Shown: positions 12,903 through 23,900 of the stretch, one piece after another
Numbering within the stretch: the first letter of the stretch is position 1
How the letters are laid out: the number at the start of each line of letters is the position of its first letter
Assembly: GCF_965638725.1 (NCBI RefSeq)
Contig: NC_134981.1
Span: forward strand, 47,334,849-47,398,848
Length of the DNA: 64,000 nucleotides
Reading direction: 5' to 3'
Source: Aptenodytes patagonicus
Lineage: Eukaryota; Chordata; Aves; Sphenisciformes; Spheniscidae
Notes under the pieces: model-generated
Seen by the model: the letters and a program-made list of their open reading frames with translations, nothing else
The model's database searches: none
What the model was told of the DNA's origin: nothing
Made by a program: the position numbers and the translations under genes

Positions 12903-13474
12903 TGTTGTGGTTTAATCCAGCAGGCAGCTAAACACCACACAGCTGTTCGCTCACTCCCCCCACACCCCAGTGGAATGGGGGAGAGAATCGGGGGGGGGGG
13001 GGGGAAATAGTAAACTTCGTGGGTTGAGATAAAGACAGTTTAATAGGACAGAAAAGGAAGGGAAAATAATAATAATAATAGCGATAAAAGAATATACAAA
13101 ATAAGTGACACACAATACAATTGCTCACCACCCACCAACCGATGCCCAGCCAGTCCCCGAGTAACAGTCACCCCTCCCCCGGCCAACTACCCCAGTTTAT
13201 GTACTGAGCATGACGTCACATGGTATGGAATGTCCCTCTGGCCAGTTTGGGTCAGCTGTCCTGGCTGTGCCCCCTCCCAGCTTCTTGTGCACCTCCAGCC
13301 TTCTCAGTCGGTAGAGCATGGGAAGCTGGAAAGTCCTTGACTAGTGTAAGCACTACTTAGCAACAACTAAAACATCAGTGCGTTATCAACATTATTCGCC
13401 TCCTAAATCCAAAACGCAGCACTGTACCAGCTACTAGGAAGGAAATTAACTCTATCCCAGCCGAAACCAGGACA
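12903..13474 (-). mobile_element. Solo LTR, LTR-A family (minus), diverged subtype
   Basis: It matches LTR-A along its length (TGTTGTGG...CCAGGACA) but is more diverged in the U5/R part, with a run of about 15 G at 12990-13004 and a different AT tract. An intact CRE palindrome lies at 13211-13218. The flanks (ATATG and ATAAT) do not give a convincing target duplication. Confidence 0.88.
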
Positions 13475-13631
13475 ATAATTAATACAGTGAAGCGCGAAAA
13501 ACTAGTAAAACTCAAATTCTTAAACTCCTTTAAAAATATCTTGCACTGACTCTACCAAGTAGTCTTGGTGTAGGGGTTTTGTTGTTATCCAGTCCACTCC
13601 CAAATGAATTTCAAATATGTTTTTATCTTGA

Positions 13632-13858
13632 CTACTTTCCCCTCCTCCAACATTCCTCCAACAGCTTTAACAAAGTCAACTTCATTTTCACTTGGCAAGT
13701 TAGAATCTTGTTCTTCTTGGGATATAGTGCAGAAAAAGGTCCGTGTGTTTCCCCAGCTATACCAAATTCAGCACAAAGAGTCAAAACTGTAGCAAAGGGA
13801 AGACTCTTCTGAATTTCCTCTCGCAAGCCAAAATGCCCCTTCCACAAGATCTCATGCT
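13632..13858 (-). other. Possible continuation exon, weak
   Basis: If the exon at 13931-14107 is real, its reading phase continues openly from a CAG acceptor (AG at 13860-13859) to a TAG at 13632, across a hypothetical 72-nt intron. The upstream pyrimidine tract is modest and I recognise no protein family. It may be a terminal coding exon or a chance ORF. Confidence 0.2.
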
Positions 13859-13930
13859 CTGACCAGAGGAAGCAAGTCCATTCCACAGGATTCTTAGAGA
13901 AAGTCTGGCACATAAAATAGCCCTACTCAC

Positions 13931-14107
13931 CAGCAGGCAACTGCAAAACCCACTGATCTCTCTGCATTTCTTGGGAAGAAATAACTTTAGGAAACTGTAG
14001 GGAAGAGTTAGTCCCATGACATGCAGATATCTTAAAATCTATATGCACAGACATTGAAATCCTTCCTGTATCTATCACACAACAGAAGCTACCCTTTGAC
14101 TGGGGGA
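13931..14107 (-). CDS. Candidate host exon, gene unknown
   Basis: On the minus strand a good acceptor (pyrimidine-rich TTTGATTTATTTTCCAG) precedes base 14107, and a strong donor (GTGAGT) follows base 13931. The 177-nt segment between them is open in one frame (2 + 58 codons + 1 nt) and divisible by three. The encoded peptide has ordinary globular composition (for example GSFCCVIDTGR and QRDQWVLQLPA), not low complexity. I do not recognise the family. It lies between two LTR-A copies in otherwise non-repetitive DNA. The splice sites and frame are seen; that it is transcribed is inference. Confidence 0.35.
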
Positions 14108-14531
14108 CTGGAAAATAAATCAAAACACGCATTCAAAATTAAGTCTGAAATTTGCTTGCACTCTTCACCAGGAACACACTCCACATTACGATGGTATTGC
14201 TAGTATCACATCTTGTAAAAGCATATGTACAGGAAAATGTAAGCACACAGATGGCCAGTGTTGCTCTGAATGCATACTCTGGGACCCTAGCCCACTATAG
14301 GAACTACATTAAAATGTTGACTTAGAAATGAAGGGTCAAATTTAGTTCAGTCAAATTCACATTAAAACAAGTGTGAAATCAGTGGAACCAGTCAGAAAAG
14401 CAAAGTGGAATGAGATGCAAAGTATATGAAAATAATATCTTTCTGTTCTTAATCATTAAATACTCCATGTGAAGGGAACCATATTTCTCCTGCCCAAATA
14501 ATGGCTGCCCATAATCTGTAGGTTAGCAAGG

Positions 14532-15071
14532 TGTCGTGGTTTAATCTCGGTCAGCAATTAAGCACCACGCAGCCGCTCGCTCACTCCCCCCCACCCGGTG
14601 GGATGGGGGAGAGAATTGGAAGAGCACAAGTTAGAAAAACTCGTGGGTTGAGATAAAAACAGTTTAATAATTGAAATAAAATGATAATAATAATATGATA
14701 ATAATAATAATAATACACAAAACAAGTGATGCACAGCACAATTGCTCACCACCCGCTGACCGATGCCCAGCCAGTCCCCGAGCAGCGGCCCCCCCGGCCA
14801 GCTTTCCCCAGTTTATGTACTGAGCATGACGTCCCATGGTATGGAATGTCCCTTTGGCCAGTTTGGCTGTGCCCCCTCCCAGCTTCTTGTGCACCTCCAG
14901 CCTCCTCAGTCAGTAGAGCATGGGAAGCTGAAAAGTCCTTGGCTAGTGTAAGCATTACCTAGCAACAACTAAAACACCGGTGTGTTATCAACTTTGTTCT
15001 CATCCTAAATCCAAAACACTGTACCAGCTACTAGAAAGGAAATTAACTCTATCCCTGCCGAAACCAGGACA
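14532..15071 (-). mobile_element. Young solo LTR, LTR-A family, duplication CAAGG
   Basis: The plus strand runs TGTCGTGG to CCAGGACA with perfect CAAGG flanks (14527-14531 and 15072-15076). It is almost identical to the provirus LTR at 959-1498 (about three differences in 540 bp by eye), including the same CRE change to TGACGTCC. This marks a recently active subtype. Confidence 0.94.
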
Positions 15072-17058
15072 CAAGGTTAATACAGAAACACATTCATGGA
15101 TCATGATGCAGATGATTTGAAAGCTCTTCCATGCATGCCTAATAAGTACTTGCTATTTGTAACTTACCTATGTGTGATTTAGGATTTCATTATTTGTAAT
15201 GCAATCTAATTAACGTTTACATATCTGCCATTGAAGATTCTCTCTGTTATTTGTTTTAATTTGCATGCTACCTGTTTTTGGCAAAATATCTTTCACGTCC
15301 TCAGATGTGATCATAAGGAAATATTCTGTCAAAGACAACAGCTGTCAGAGCAACCTCGGAAGTCCTGGGAGAGACTGAGAGCATCACAGGTGCTTCAGGA
15401 TGGATTTGCTCCTGTAATAGCCTGGTAACAGTGGTCATGATGGTAGCATAGTGACAAAAATCTGAATTATTTGTCCATTATTATGCCCAGCCCTGAAAAG
15501 CACGTCCTCAACTCTTTCTGATTCATGGCCTTGCAAAAAGCAGGCTGCAACTTTCTAGTTATTTAAACTTGGAAGTCTTCTGTAGATTTTAATGTTAGGA
15601 GCCTTCAATCCGCAGTGCCATAAGCTGCCTTCAGATGTTCAAGTATATACAACCAGCTCTTAGATACTCCTATGGAATTTAAGAATGCCAGTACATTAGT
15701 GGATATATGCAGAATCTTTCAGGTTTGCCTCTTTGTACATAAAAACTCTAAGGGCCTGGCCTTTATTGGCATATTTTTTCTGTTTCATCTTTTATGGGGA
15801 GAAAGGCAGTCATATATTTCACCATTATGAAATATTAATAACTGGAAATAAAACATCATTGTTATATAAAAATTTCTATCATCTCTTACTTTGTTGCTTT
15901 ATTGATTAGGTTTTTTTATTAAAAGGAAAAATATTAGTAGACTTCCTCTGTGATAGTTTAATTGTGACTGTGGATAGGATTTCATGACACCAGCATATAT
16001 GTCTCCAGGATTTATTACTCAGTTCATGTCTGCTCTTTTATGGATTTCATCTAAGAGATGCTTGAACACCGAGCTCTTGAAATGTCTCCCTTGTGGTGGT
16101 TTAACTGCACTGAGCTGCATCAGCAAATAGCATTGACACTCATGAAGGCACCAACTGTTACATTCCAGCATAGTTTGATTTAGTGTAGAATTTTTAGAGA
16201 TGTAGTCTGCTGTAACCCTTTTATATCCATTACTTAATGCAAGCCAGGTCTAAAAATCAGTTTCATGGAGTTTAAGAGACTCTGGTACTCCTCTGGAATT
16301 TTATCTTGCAAATATGAGAAATACCAGCACAGATATGGTCCAACATGTGAAGAAAAATTCGAACATGTAGCATTTTTTTTTAAAGTCATGTTTAACCACT
16401 TATAGAAAAATGGTAAACAAATTAATCTTAACTATTGAAATATTTTTAAAGATACTTCAAAATATGTAAAATCAAAGATCATTTCTAGAAGGTGAGGCAT
16501 AGGACCTGTACACAGCTGTGCATCTATGTCCGCATATTCAGTTACAGTGATGAACTTTGAAACTCAAATAACATTTAGTAAACCTGCTGTCTGCATAAAG
16601 ATACTTGTGAGTGAAAATTTGGGTGTGGAATCATAGAAACATCATTAAATATTTGGCTCTAAGCTTTACACATGTCAACATGCAGTGAATGAAAAGGAGG
16701 TTAAAGGAAAAGGTCAGTATACTGCTAGTTTACTAATCAGCCACTGGCCTCTTACCAAAAACAGCACTCAAATCTCATTAAACTGCTCTTTATCTATGTG
16801 GGGGAAGAATGTACATCAACTGCCTTCATTGAAGGACAAATGGCATGCAAGTGTTATGGCTCTTACTGCTCTCAGTGATGAAAGAAAAGAACAAAAATGT
16901 AAACACAAATAGCATCTGCAAGGTGATTGTTAAATAATGGACAACACTGGAACAAGAAAAGACAATGGCTGAACACTGGTGACAGATAAGAATGAGAAGT
17001 CCTCAATTTTCTGGTTATAAAGTGCAGGTCTCAGAACCGATAGATTTAAGTGAGGTTG
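15072..17058. other. Non-coding spacer, no gene seen
   Basis: AT-rich DNA with short ORFs only. No recognisable repeat or splice-bounded exon. Confidence 0.45.
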
Positions 17059-17565
17059 TGTGGTGGGTTGACGCTGGCTGGATGCCGGGTGCCCACCAAA
17101 GCCACTCTATCACTCTCCTCCTCAGCTGGACAGGGGAGAGAAAATATAACGAAAGGCTCGTGGGTTGAGATAAGGACAAGGAGAGATCACTCACCAAGTA
17201 CCGTCACGGGCAAAACAGGCTCAACTTGGGGAAATTAGTTTAATTTATTACCAATCAAATCAGAGTAGGATAATGAGAAATAAAAACTAAATCTTAAAAC
17301 ACCTTCCCCCCACCCCTCCCTTCTTCCCGGGCTCGACTTTACTCCCGATTTCTCTACCTCCTCCCCACTGAGTGGTGCAGGGGGAAAGGGAATGGGGGTT
17401 GAGGTCAGTTCATCACGTTGTTTCTGCCGCTCCTTCTTCCTCAGGGGGAGGACTCCTCACACTCTTCCCCTGCTCCAGTGTGGGTCCCTTCCACGGGGTG
17501 CAGTCCTTGAGGAACAGACTGCTCCAGCGTGGGTCCCCCACGAGGTCACAAGTCCTGCCAGCAAA
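17059..17565 (-). mobile_element. LTR-B fragment (U5 side)
   Basis: It begins at the LTR terminus TGTGGTGGGTTGAC and follows the same sequence as the full LTR-B at 60777, to which it is very similar. It stops inside the GC-rich array near CCTGCCAGCAAAC. The U3 part (minus-sense 5' end) is missing, so it is a truncated copy. Confidence 0.88.
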
Positions 17566-18254
17566 CAACAAAATGCATAGAGAACTGATGCTCCTCTTGG
17601 TCCACTATGATCATGTAATCTCTTCACTTTCTGTGCCAATTTGTAATCTGACTGTGGCATCCTTACTGACACAGGCAGTCCTAATTGATAGAATTGCAAC
17701 TAAAAGAACAACTTGCATTTGTAAAATTTACCCACAGGAGTGAGAATATGCAGGACTGAGCCCTTAAAAATCCACTACCCATATGAACACCCAAGAGCAT
17801 GCTACTCCATGAGTTCCATTTCTGTTTTCTTCGACCCCCTTACATGGGTGATGAAACATGTTTTACCATGGCACAAATTTCCAAAACACTGTATGAACAT
17901 CAAGGCAACATTACAATGTGCATGTCAATAATCATTCATTTGTGGATTCTGTTCTGGGAAATTGCTAGTTGTGCTGAACTACAAAACTGATGCACTAGAG
18001 GTGGGATATTATTTGGAAACTATATTAAATTATGTACTTCAGGTTAAATAATGAAGTAAATCCTGTTATGGTTGATTTTAGAAAGGTAATTATTTTAAAA
18101 AAATATTCCCATCACATTGTCACTGAAAAAATCACAGGAATAGTAAAAGGAATATCTTAAATGTTGAAAAAAAGTTATTTTTCTACAAACAGGTCCATAA
18201 TAAAAATAATGCAAGAAAACGATTTGTTATGTAGAGCCAGCAATGTGCCCTTTC
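17566..18254. other. Non-coding spacer, no gene seen
   Basis: AT-rich DNA between an LTR-B fragment and a CR1. Two overlapping ORFs near 17740-17990 have no recognised content. Confidence 0.45.
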
Positions 18255-18860
18255 AGCAAAAAAGGCTAATGGTATCCTGGACTGCATTAGGAGGAGAGTT
18301 GCCAACAGGTCAAGGATCCTTCTCCCGTATTCAGCACTGGTGAGGCCACACCTGGAGTCTTGTGTCCAGTTCTGGGCTCCTCAGTACAAGAGAGACATGG
18401 ACATACTAGAGAGAGTCCAGCAAAGGGCCACAAAGATGATGAAGGGACTGGAGCATCCCTCCTATGAGGAAAGGCTGAGAGAGCTGGGACTGTTCAGCCT
18501 GGAGAAGAGAAGGCTCGGGGGCGGATCTTGTCAATGCATGTAAATACCTGAAGGGAGGGTGCAAAGAAGACAGAGCCAGGCTCTTTCCAGTGGTGCCCAG
18601 TGACAGAACCAGAGGGAATGGGCACAGACTGAAACACAGGAGGTTCCCTCTGAACATCAGGAAACACTTTTTTTACTGTGAGGGTGAGTGAGCACTGGAA
18701 CAGGTTGCCCAGAGAGGTGGTAGAGTCCCCATCCTTAGAGATCTTCAAAAACTGTCTGGACATGGTCCAGGGCAACCAGCTCTAGATGATCCTGCTTGAG
18801 CAGGGGGGTTGGACCAGATGACCTCCAGAGGTCCCTTCCAACCTCAACCATTCTGTGTAT
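18255..18860 (+). mobile_element. CR1 LINE 3' end (pseudogenic RT C-terminus plus 3' UTR)
   Basis: About 600 bp of CR1: GGCTAATGGTATCCTGGAC, the C-terminal ORF2 segment (residues around [27 protein letters not shown], split by indels), and the 3' UTR ending GGTCCCTTCCAACCTCAACC. It is truncated at the 5' end and frame-broken near 18520. The subtype is older than the CR1 copies at 46.8 and 54.7 kb. Confidence 0.9.
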
Positions 18861-19364
18861 GCTATCTACTACGATTTGAAAAAGATCTCCAAGTGAAAAT
18901 AAAGCAATTTCTGAAGTTTATATGGAATTATATTCTATTACGCATGCAGAAATGAGATTTTTCTCACCTAGAACTGCCATATGCTTCTTTCCTTGACAGC
19001 AAATGATCTGTCCATTAGTTCTAAAATTCAGCATACCAAAGGAATGAACAAAACAAATATTAAATTGACTTATTGTACCTAAACACATTTTCTGGTTCAT
19101 AACAATTTTTTTTTTCTAATTTATATGTCATTTTTTTTTAATTTTTCAGAAGGAATATAGCACAGTGACAAACACAGTAAGTCAGTCTTGAAGAATTATA
19201 TCTATAAAGAAATCAATAGCATAGCTCTTAAAGAAATAAAATTAAACACTTCCAACTGGGCAGTAATATAAATCAGAATGTAACGTGTAACTTTCTTTTG
19301 TGGGAAGACACTTGCATAATTATATCTTTTTTAATTGCTAGGGAAGTGAAAATGTTTGATCAAT
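18861..19364. other. Non-coding spacer
   Basis: AT-rich DNA with T and A runs. No gene seen. Confidence 0.5.
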
Positions 19365-19432
19365 TTGCTGGTTTTGGCTGGGATAGAGTTAATTTTCTTC
19401 ATAGTAGCTAGTATGGGGCTATGTTTTGGATT

Positions 19433-19553
19433 TCATAGAATCATAGAATCATAGAATAGTTTGGGTTGGAAGGGACCTCTAAAGGTCATCTAGTCCAACC
19501 CCCTGCCGTGGGCAGGGACATCTGCAACTAGATCAGGTTGCTCAGAGCCCCGT
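19433..19553 (-). mobile_element. CR1 LINE 3' tail inserted in LTR-A'
   Basis: TCATAGAATCATAGAATC is followed by TTTGGGTTGGAAGGGACC and the CCAACCCCCTGCC block, the reverse complement of a CR1 3' end. It splits the LTR between GTTTTGGATT and TGTTGATAACAC, so it is younger than the LTR. Confidence 0.88.
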
Positions 19554-19749
19554 CCCATATTGTGCTGGAACAGTGTTGATAACACAGGGATGTTTTCGTT
19601 ACTGCTGAGCAGTGCTTACACAGAGTCAAGGCCTTTTCTGCTTCTCACCCCACCCCACCAGCGAGTAGGCTGGGGGGGCACAAGAAGTTGGGAGGGGACA
19701 CAGCCGGGACAGCTGACCCCAACTGACCAAAGAGATATCCCATACCATG

Positions 19750-19773
19750 TGACGTCATGCTCAGTATATAAAG
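19750..19773 (+). promoter_or_regulatory. CRE plus TATA core promoter of LTR-A'
   Basis: A perfect CRE palindrome TGACGTCA (19750-19757) sits 7 nt upstream of a strong TATA box TATATAAAG (19765-19773). The same CRE appears at the corresponding place in the LTR-A copies at 3752, 5762, 13211 and 38855, where the TATA is weaker. CREB/ATF control is inferred from the motif only. Confidence 0.7.
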
Positions 19774-20024
19774 CTGGGGGAAGAAGAAGGAAGGGGGGAC
19801 GTTCGGAGTGATGGCGTTTGTCTTCCCAATTAACCGTTACGCGTGATGGAGCCCTGCTTTCCTGGAGATGGCTGAACACCTGCCTGCTGATGGGAAGCAG
19901 TGAATGAATTCCTAGCAAGTGAGCAGCTGTGTGGTGCTTAGTTGCCGGCTGGGGTTAAACCACGACAAAATGTTATTTAAAGATGACAGGTAGAAAGGAT
20001 GCTAACCTCCCTGTGCAGGGTTGG

Positions 20025-20987
20025 TGTAGTGGGTTGACCTTGGCTGGCTGCCAGGTACCCACCAAGCTGCTCTATCACTCCCCCTCCTCAACAGGACGAG
20101 GGGAAGAAAATACGATGAAAAGCTTGTGGGTTGAGATAAGGACAGGGAGATCACTTACCAGTTACCGTCACGGGCAAAACAGACTCGGCTTGGGGAAATT
20201 CATTTAATTTATTGCCGATCAAATCAGAGTAGGATAATGAGAAATAAGAACAAATCTTAAAACACCTTCCCCCCACCCCTCCCTTCTTCCCGGGCTCAAC
20301 TTCACTCCCTGCTTCTCTACCTCCTCCCCCCGAGCGGTGCAGGGGGACAGGGAATGGGGGTTGCGGTCAGTTCCTAATGCTTTGTCTCTGCCGCTCCTTC
20401 CTCCTCACACTCTTCCCCTGCTCCAGCGTGGGGTCCCTCCCACAGGACACTGTCCTTCACGAACTTCTCCAACATGGGTCCCTTCCACGGGCTGCAGTTC
20501 TTCAAGAAGTGTTCCAGCATGGGTCCTTTCCACGGGGTGCAGTCCTTGAGGAACAGACTGCTCCAGGGTGGGTCCCCCCCAGGGTCACAAGTCCTGCCAG
20601 CAAACCTGCTCCAGCGTGGGCTCCTCTCTCTCCATGGGGTCACAGGTCCTGCCAGGAGCCTGCTCCAGCACGGGGTCTCCATGGGGTCACAGCCTCCTTC
20701 AGAACACATCCACCTGCTCTGGCGTGGGGTCCTCCATGGGCTGCAGGGTGGATATCTGCTCCACCGTGGACCTCCATGGGCTGCAGGGGGACAGCCTGCC
20801 TCACCATGGTCTTCACCACAGGCTGCAGGGGAATCTCTGCTCCGGCACCTGGAGCACCTCCTCCCCCTCCTTCTTCTCTGACCTTGGTGTCTGCAGAGTT
20901 GTTTCTCTCACATATTCTCACTCCTCTCTCCCAGCTGCTGCAGCCCACCCCCCCACTACCAAAACCTCATCACATAAACCCAACACA
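20025..20987 (-). mobile_element. Solo LTR, LTR-B family, duplication GTTGG
   Basis: The plus strand runs TGTAGTGGGTTGACC to CCCAACACA, flanked by GTTGG at 20020-20024 and 20988-20992. Sense (minus) orientation is supported by the poly(A)-type AATAAATTAAAT on the U5 side. The centre is a GC-rich array of imperfect ~50-65 bp units (CTGCTCCAGC...GGGGTCACAG). Long apparent ORFs in this array occur on both strands and are not genes. The TATTTAAGAAGG region present in other copies is deleted. Confidence 0.92.
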
Positions 20988-23900
20988 GTTGGGGAAAAAA
21001 TATGTTCACTAGTAAGCAACATTTCTTATGGAATAGGCATGTTGGCTGTCAAGCTCTGCTACTAGCTGAGGGAAACGATTTCCAAACTGAAACCACTGAT
21101 GATCCATGTGGTCATGATAATTGGTTATAGACATATAAGGAGCAATATAAAACAGCAAAAATCAAAATATTGTGTTTAAAAATTTAATATTGAACTGTAC
21201 AAAACAGGCTCCAAGAAAATTTGAGGGTTGGCAGAAGTCCATCAATTCAAAAGGCTGTGGGAAAAAGAGTTTGCAGTAATGCCAGGAAATTGATACAGAC
21301 TCCAAGATCTGCAAAATTAGTAATAAGCTCCAAAGTAATTTGATATCCCTTTATGACAAAAGGAGATAAATATAAACTAATACACAATCTGAATATGACA
21401 GAGCATGAGGGCACTTGAAGAATTTCTCCATGTAGAACCTCTTGGGACTGGAGACTATCTGTTAAGAACTTGGAGAAGAGAAATAGGGTTTCACAGCCTT
21501 GAAAGAATTGAAACTAGAAATTTAATTGTCTAAGCTTTTCTTGCTTATATTAATTTTTTATTAAAAAAAAAATAATTCCAGAGTTATAAAATTCTGCCCG
21601 CTGTGGCTGTTTGTTTTTCCTTTCAACAACCAACACTAGAAAATAGCACTGGATGAAGATCATGGGAGCCTTTTATTGTAGGCCAATGAAAGAGAGCCAC
21701 AGGCTTTGTATAAAAATAGATTAAGAGTATAGACTTTCTCTTTGTGAATGAAAACATTATCTAATAGGACAGTGCTGCTAAAATTGAAAGATATAAACAA
21801 CTGTCTTCCATCCCTTACGGGGCACATTTCTTTTCTCAGCTCCCACATCACTGAGGGAAGCATGCCTGATGCAGTACAAAGTACCTGAGAGCCTCTGTGT
21901 GCCTTTCTGGAAGTATCCTTCCCAATGCCCAGGCTTGCAGAGATAGAAGGGAGAGGACCATGGCTACCACATCCTCCTCACTCCTCCACCTTTGAGATGG
22001 AGGTGAGAACTAACAATCTTCCATGCCCAAAGATATGCAAAAGGAATAAGAGGACATCGCATAGTCTCCACTCCTCCTTTTACATCTGCTATAAGATCAG
22101 ACACAATTTGGTCCCAAGCAGTGAAATTATTATTGCTTTCAAACTGCAACAGAGAGCGTAAGAAAGGTTGTGCAATAAATGCCTTTAGTAATCTCCAGGA
22201 TGATTCTGGCCAGCAGTCAGAATGCCTCTGGGGATCATGAAGAAATATGTGCCAAAGCAAGAGCTCTGCTGCCATTCAGCCCAACTCAGTGCCTCAAATG
22301 CTGTAAATTAACTTAGATCAGTTAATGACTGTTTCAAACTGTGAGGATTTTTTCAGGCTTATCTCTACTTACACTTCTTAAAGAAGTTCAGGGGGATATT
22401 TTGTCCAAGAAAGGTCAGTTAATGTCTTTCTAAACATGTTTCTTTACCAAGAATGTTTACAGTTTGTACTGGAACACTTTCCAGGGACGTTTGTCCTTTG
22501 ATAAATTTCCAATATCTAAGTAAACACAAGTCCAATTACTCTTTCTTTCTTTTTTGGGGAGAGAGAGAATCATTTTTTCTCTCATGCTTAACAGGTTCAT
22601 CATTCGATCTTCTGTTTTGAAATCATCTTTGAATTCGCTGTGTTCAACAGCCATTTTTATTGGGGAGAAGAGTGACGCTTTTTAAATTATACTGATGATG
22701 CCTTGCTCAAGAGAAGCTATTAGATTTTTCAAAGGTGGCTGTCACAGCAGTATTGTAATCTCCCAGAGTTCCTTTGGAATAATTTGTTGAAGTTAAACAT
22801 AAGCATTTTACTAAATATTTGAGTTCATGATTATATCTAAGTGGATATTCCCATATTAAATAAGTTTGTACCTTTTGGTCTCCATTGGGCAATGAGTGAA
22901 ATCCTAGCACCATATAAAATGTGGGAATGTTGCCAATGCTTTTGATGAAGCCAGAGTTAGTTAGGGATGATGTCATAATTTTATATTTACTATACATCTT
23001 TCCTGGCTATCTAGACCTGGATATAACTTGGATATTGTAATATATTTTAAGCTGTAATTGTAAAACGCATACAACTTCTTTAAATCTGTAAGCATAACAA
23101 AAAGATTAAAAACAGAGGAGAAAAGCAACCTAATCTCGTTTGTAACACTGAGATATTTCATAATATAGTTCTTATACTTTGTGCAATTTACATTTGTCAT
23201 GTCATCATTTCGGCTTTTAGTACTAAGTTATTTACAAATATGACTTGCTGGAATGTAAGTAATCAATTTCTCTATTTTTATATCATCATGGCTGAGTACT
23301 TTGGGACCGTGTATGCTAATGGATCAGTAATTGTATTTCTTCTTAACAATAGAGTATAAGAGGGCACACAGAAATCACAGCTGTGTCAAAATTAGTACAA
23401 ATCTAGCCGACCTGATTACAAATGGAATTTGGTGGTTTTTCATTCCCTAGATGAGGATTCCTTGTCATCTCTTTGAGCAGAGTTGTGAGAAAGAAAAATA
23501 ATTTTATAATTTGGGCAGAATACTGCAATATGTATTTTTATCAGAACATTCTGTGGCGCATACAGGTGTGTCCTTGGGTCTCCCTTGTATCCAGACCCTT
23601 GAAACTATTCCTGATCCCTTTTTAAAGGATTTGGTAATCACTCTAGACCCCACAGACAGTGCATTCTTTGTGTGCAGGACCTCCAGCTATCACACAAACC
23701 AATAATAACTTCTGAAATTTCTAGGCAGCCTTTCCCAAAGTCTTTTTAGCCAAAGACACTCTTTGAAAAATTAGTGGTATCCTACAGATCACTGTGTTCA
23801 GCCTCCCAGACCTGTCACCACCTCTCCTTTGCCCTGCCAGCTGTGCTGCTGGTGCTGGCAGGACTCTCGCCCAACCAGGCTCACCAGGCAGGACCCTGCG

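Larger units (their letters stand above)
19365..19967 (+). mobile_element. LTR-A' solo LTR interrupted by a CR1 tail
   Basis: The left end reads TTGCTGGTTTTGGCTGGG, a slightly degraded start. The right end is AAACCACGACA. The middle shares the GATAACAC, GCTGAGCAGTGCT and TTGTCTTCC blocks with the provirus LTR at 36289-36876, so it is the longer A' form. A CR1 tail (19433-19553) interrupts it. I could not establish a target duplication. Confidence 0.82.

Noticed and set aside
12903..13474. A target duplication around this LTR-A
   Set aside because: ATATG and ATAAT agree at only three positions in AT-rich DNA, which is not convincing.
20377..21065. Overlapping ORFs of 135-211 codons in the LTR-B array (also at 31003-31693 and 61104-61762)
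   Set aside because: They occur on both strands and in all frames of a GC-rich repeat inside LTRs, with no domains and different products in each copy. They reflect low stop-codon frequency, not genes.
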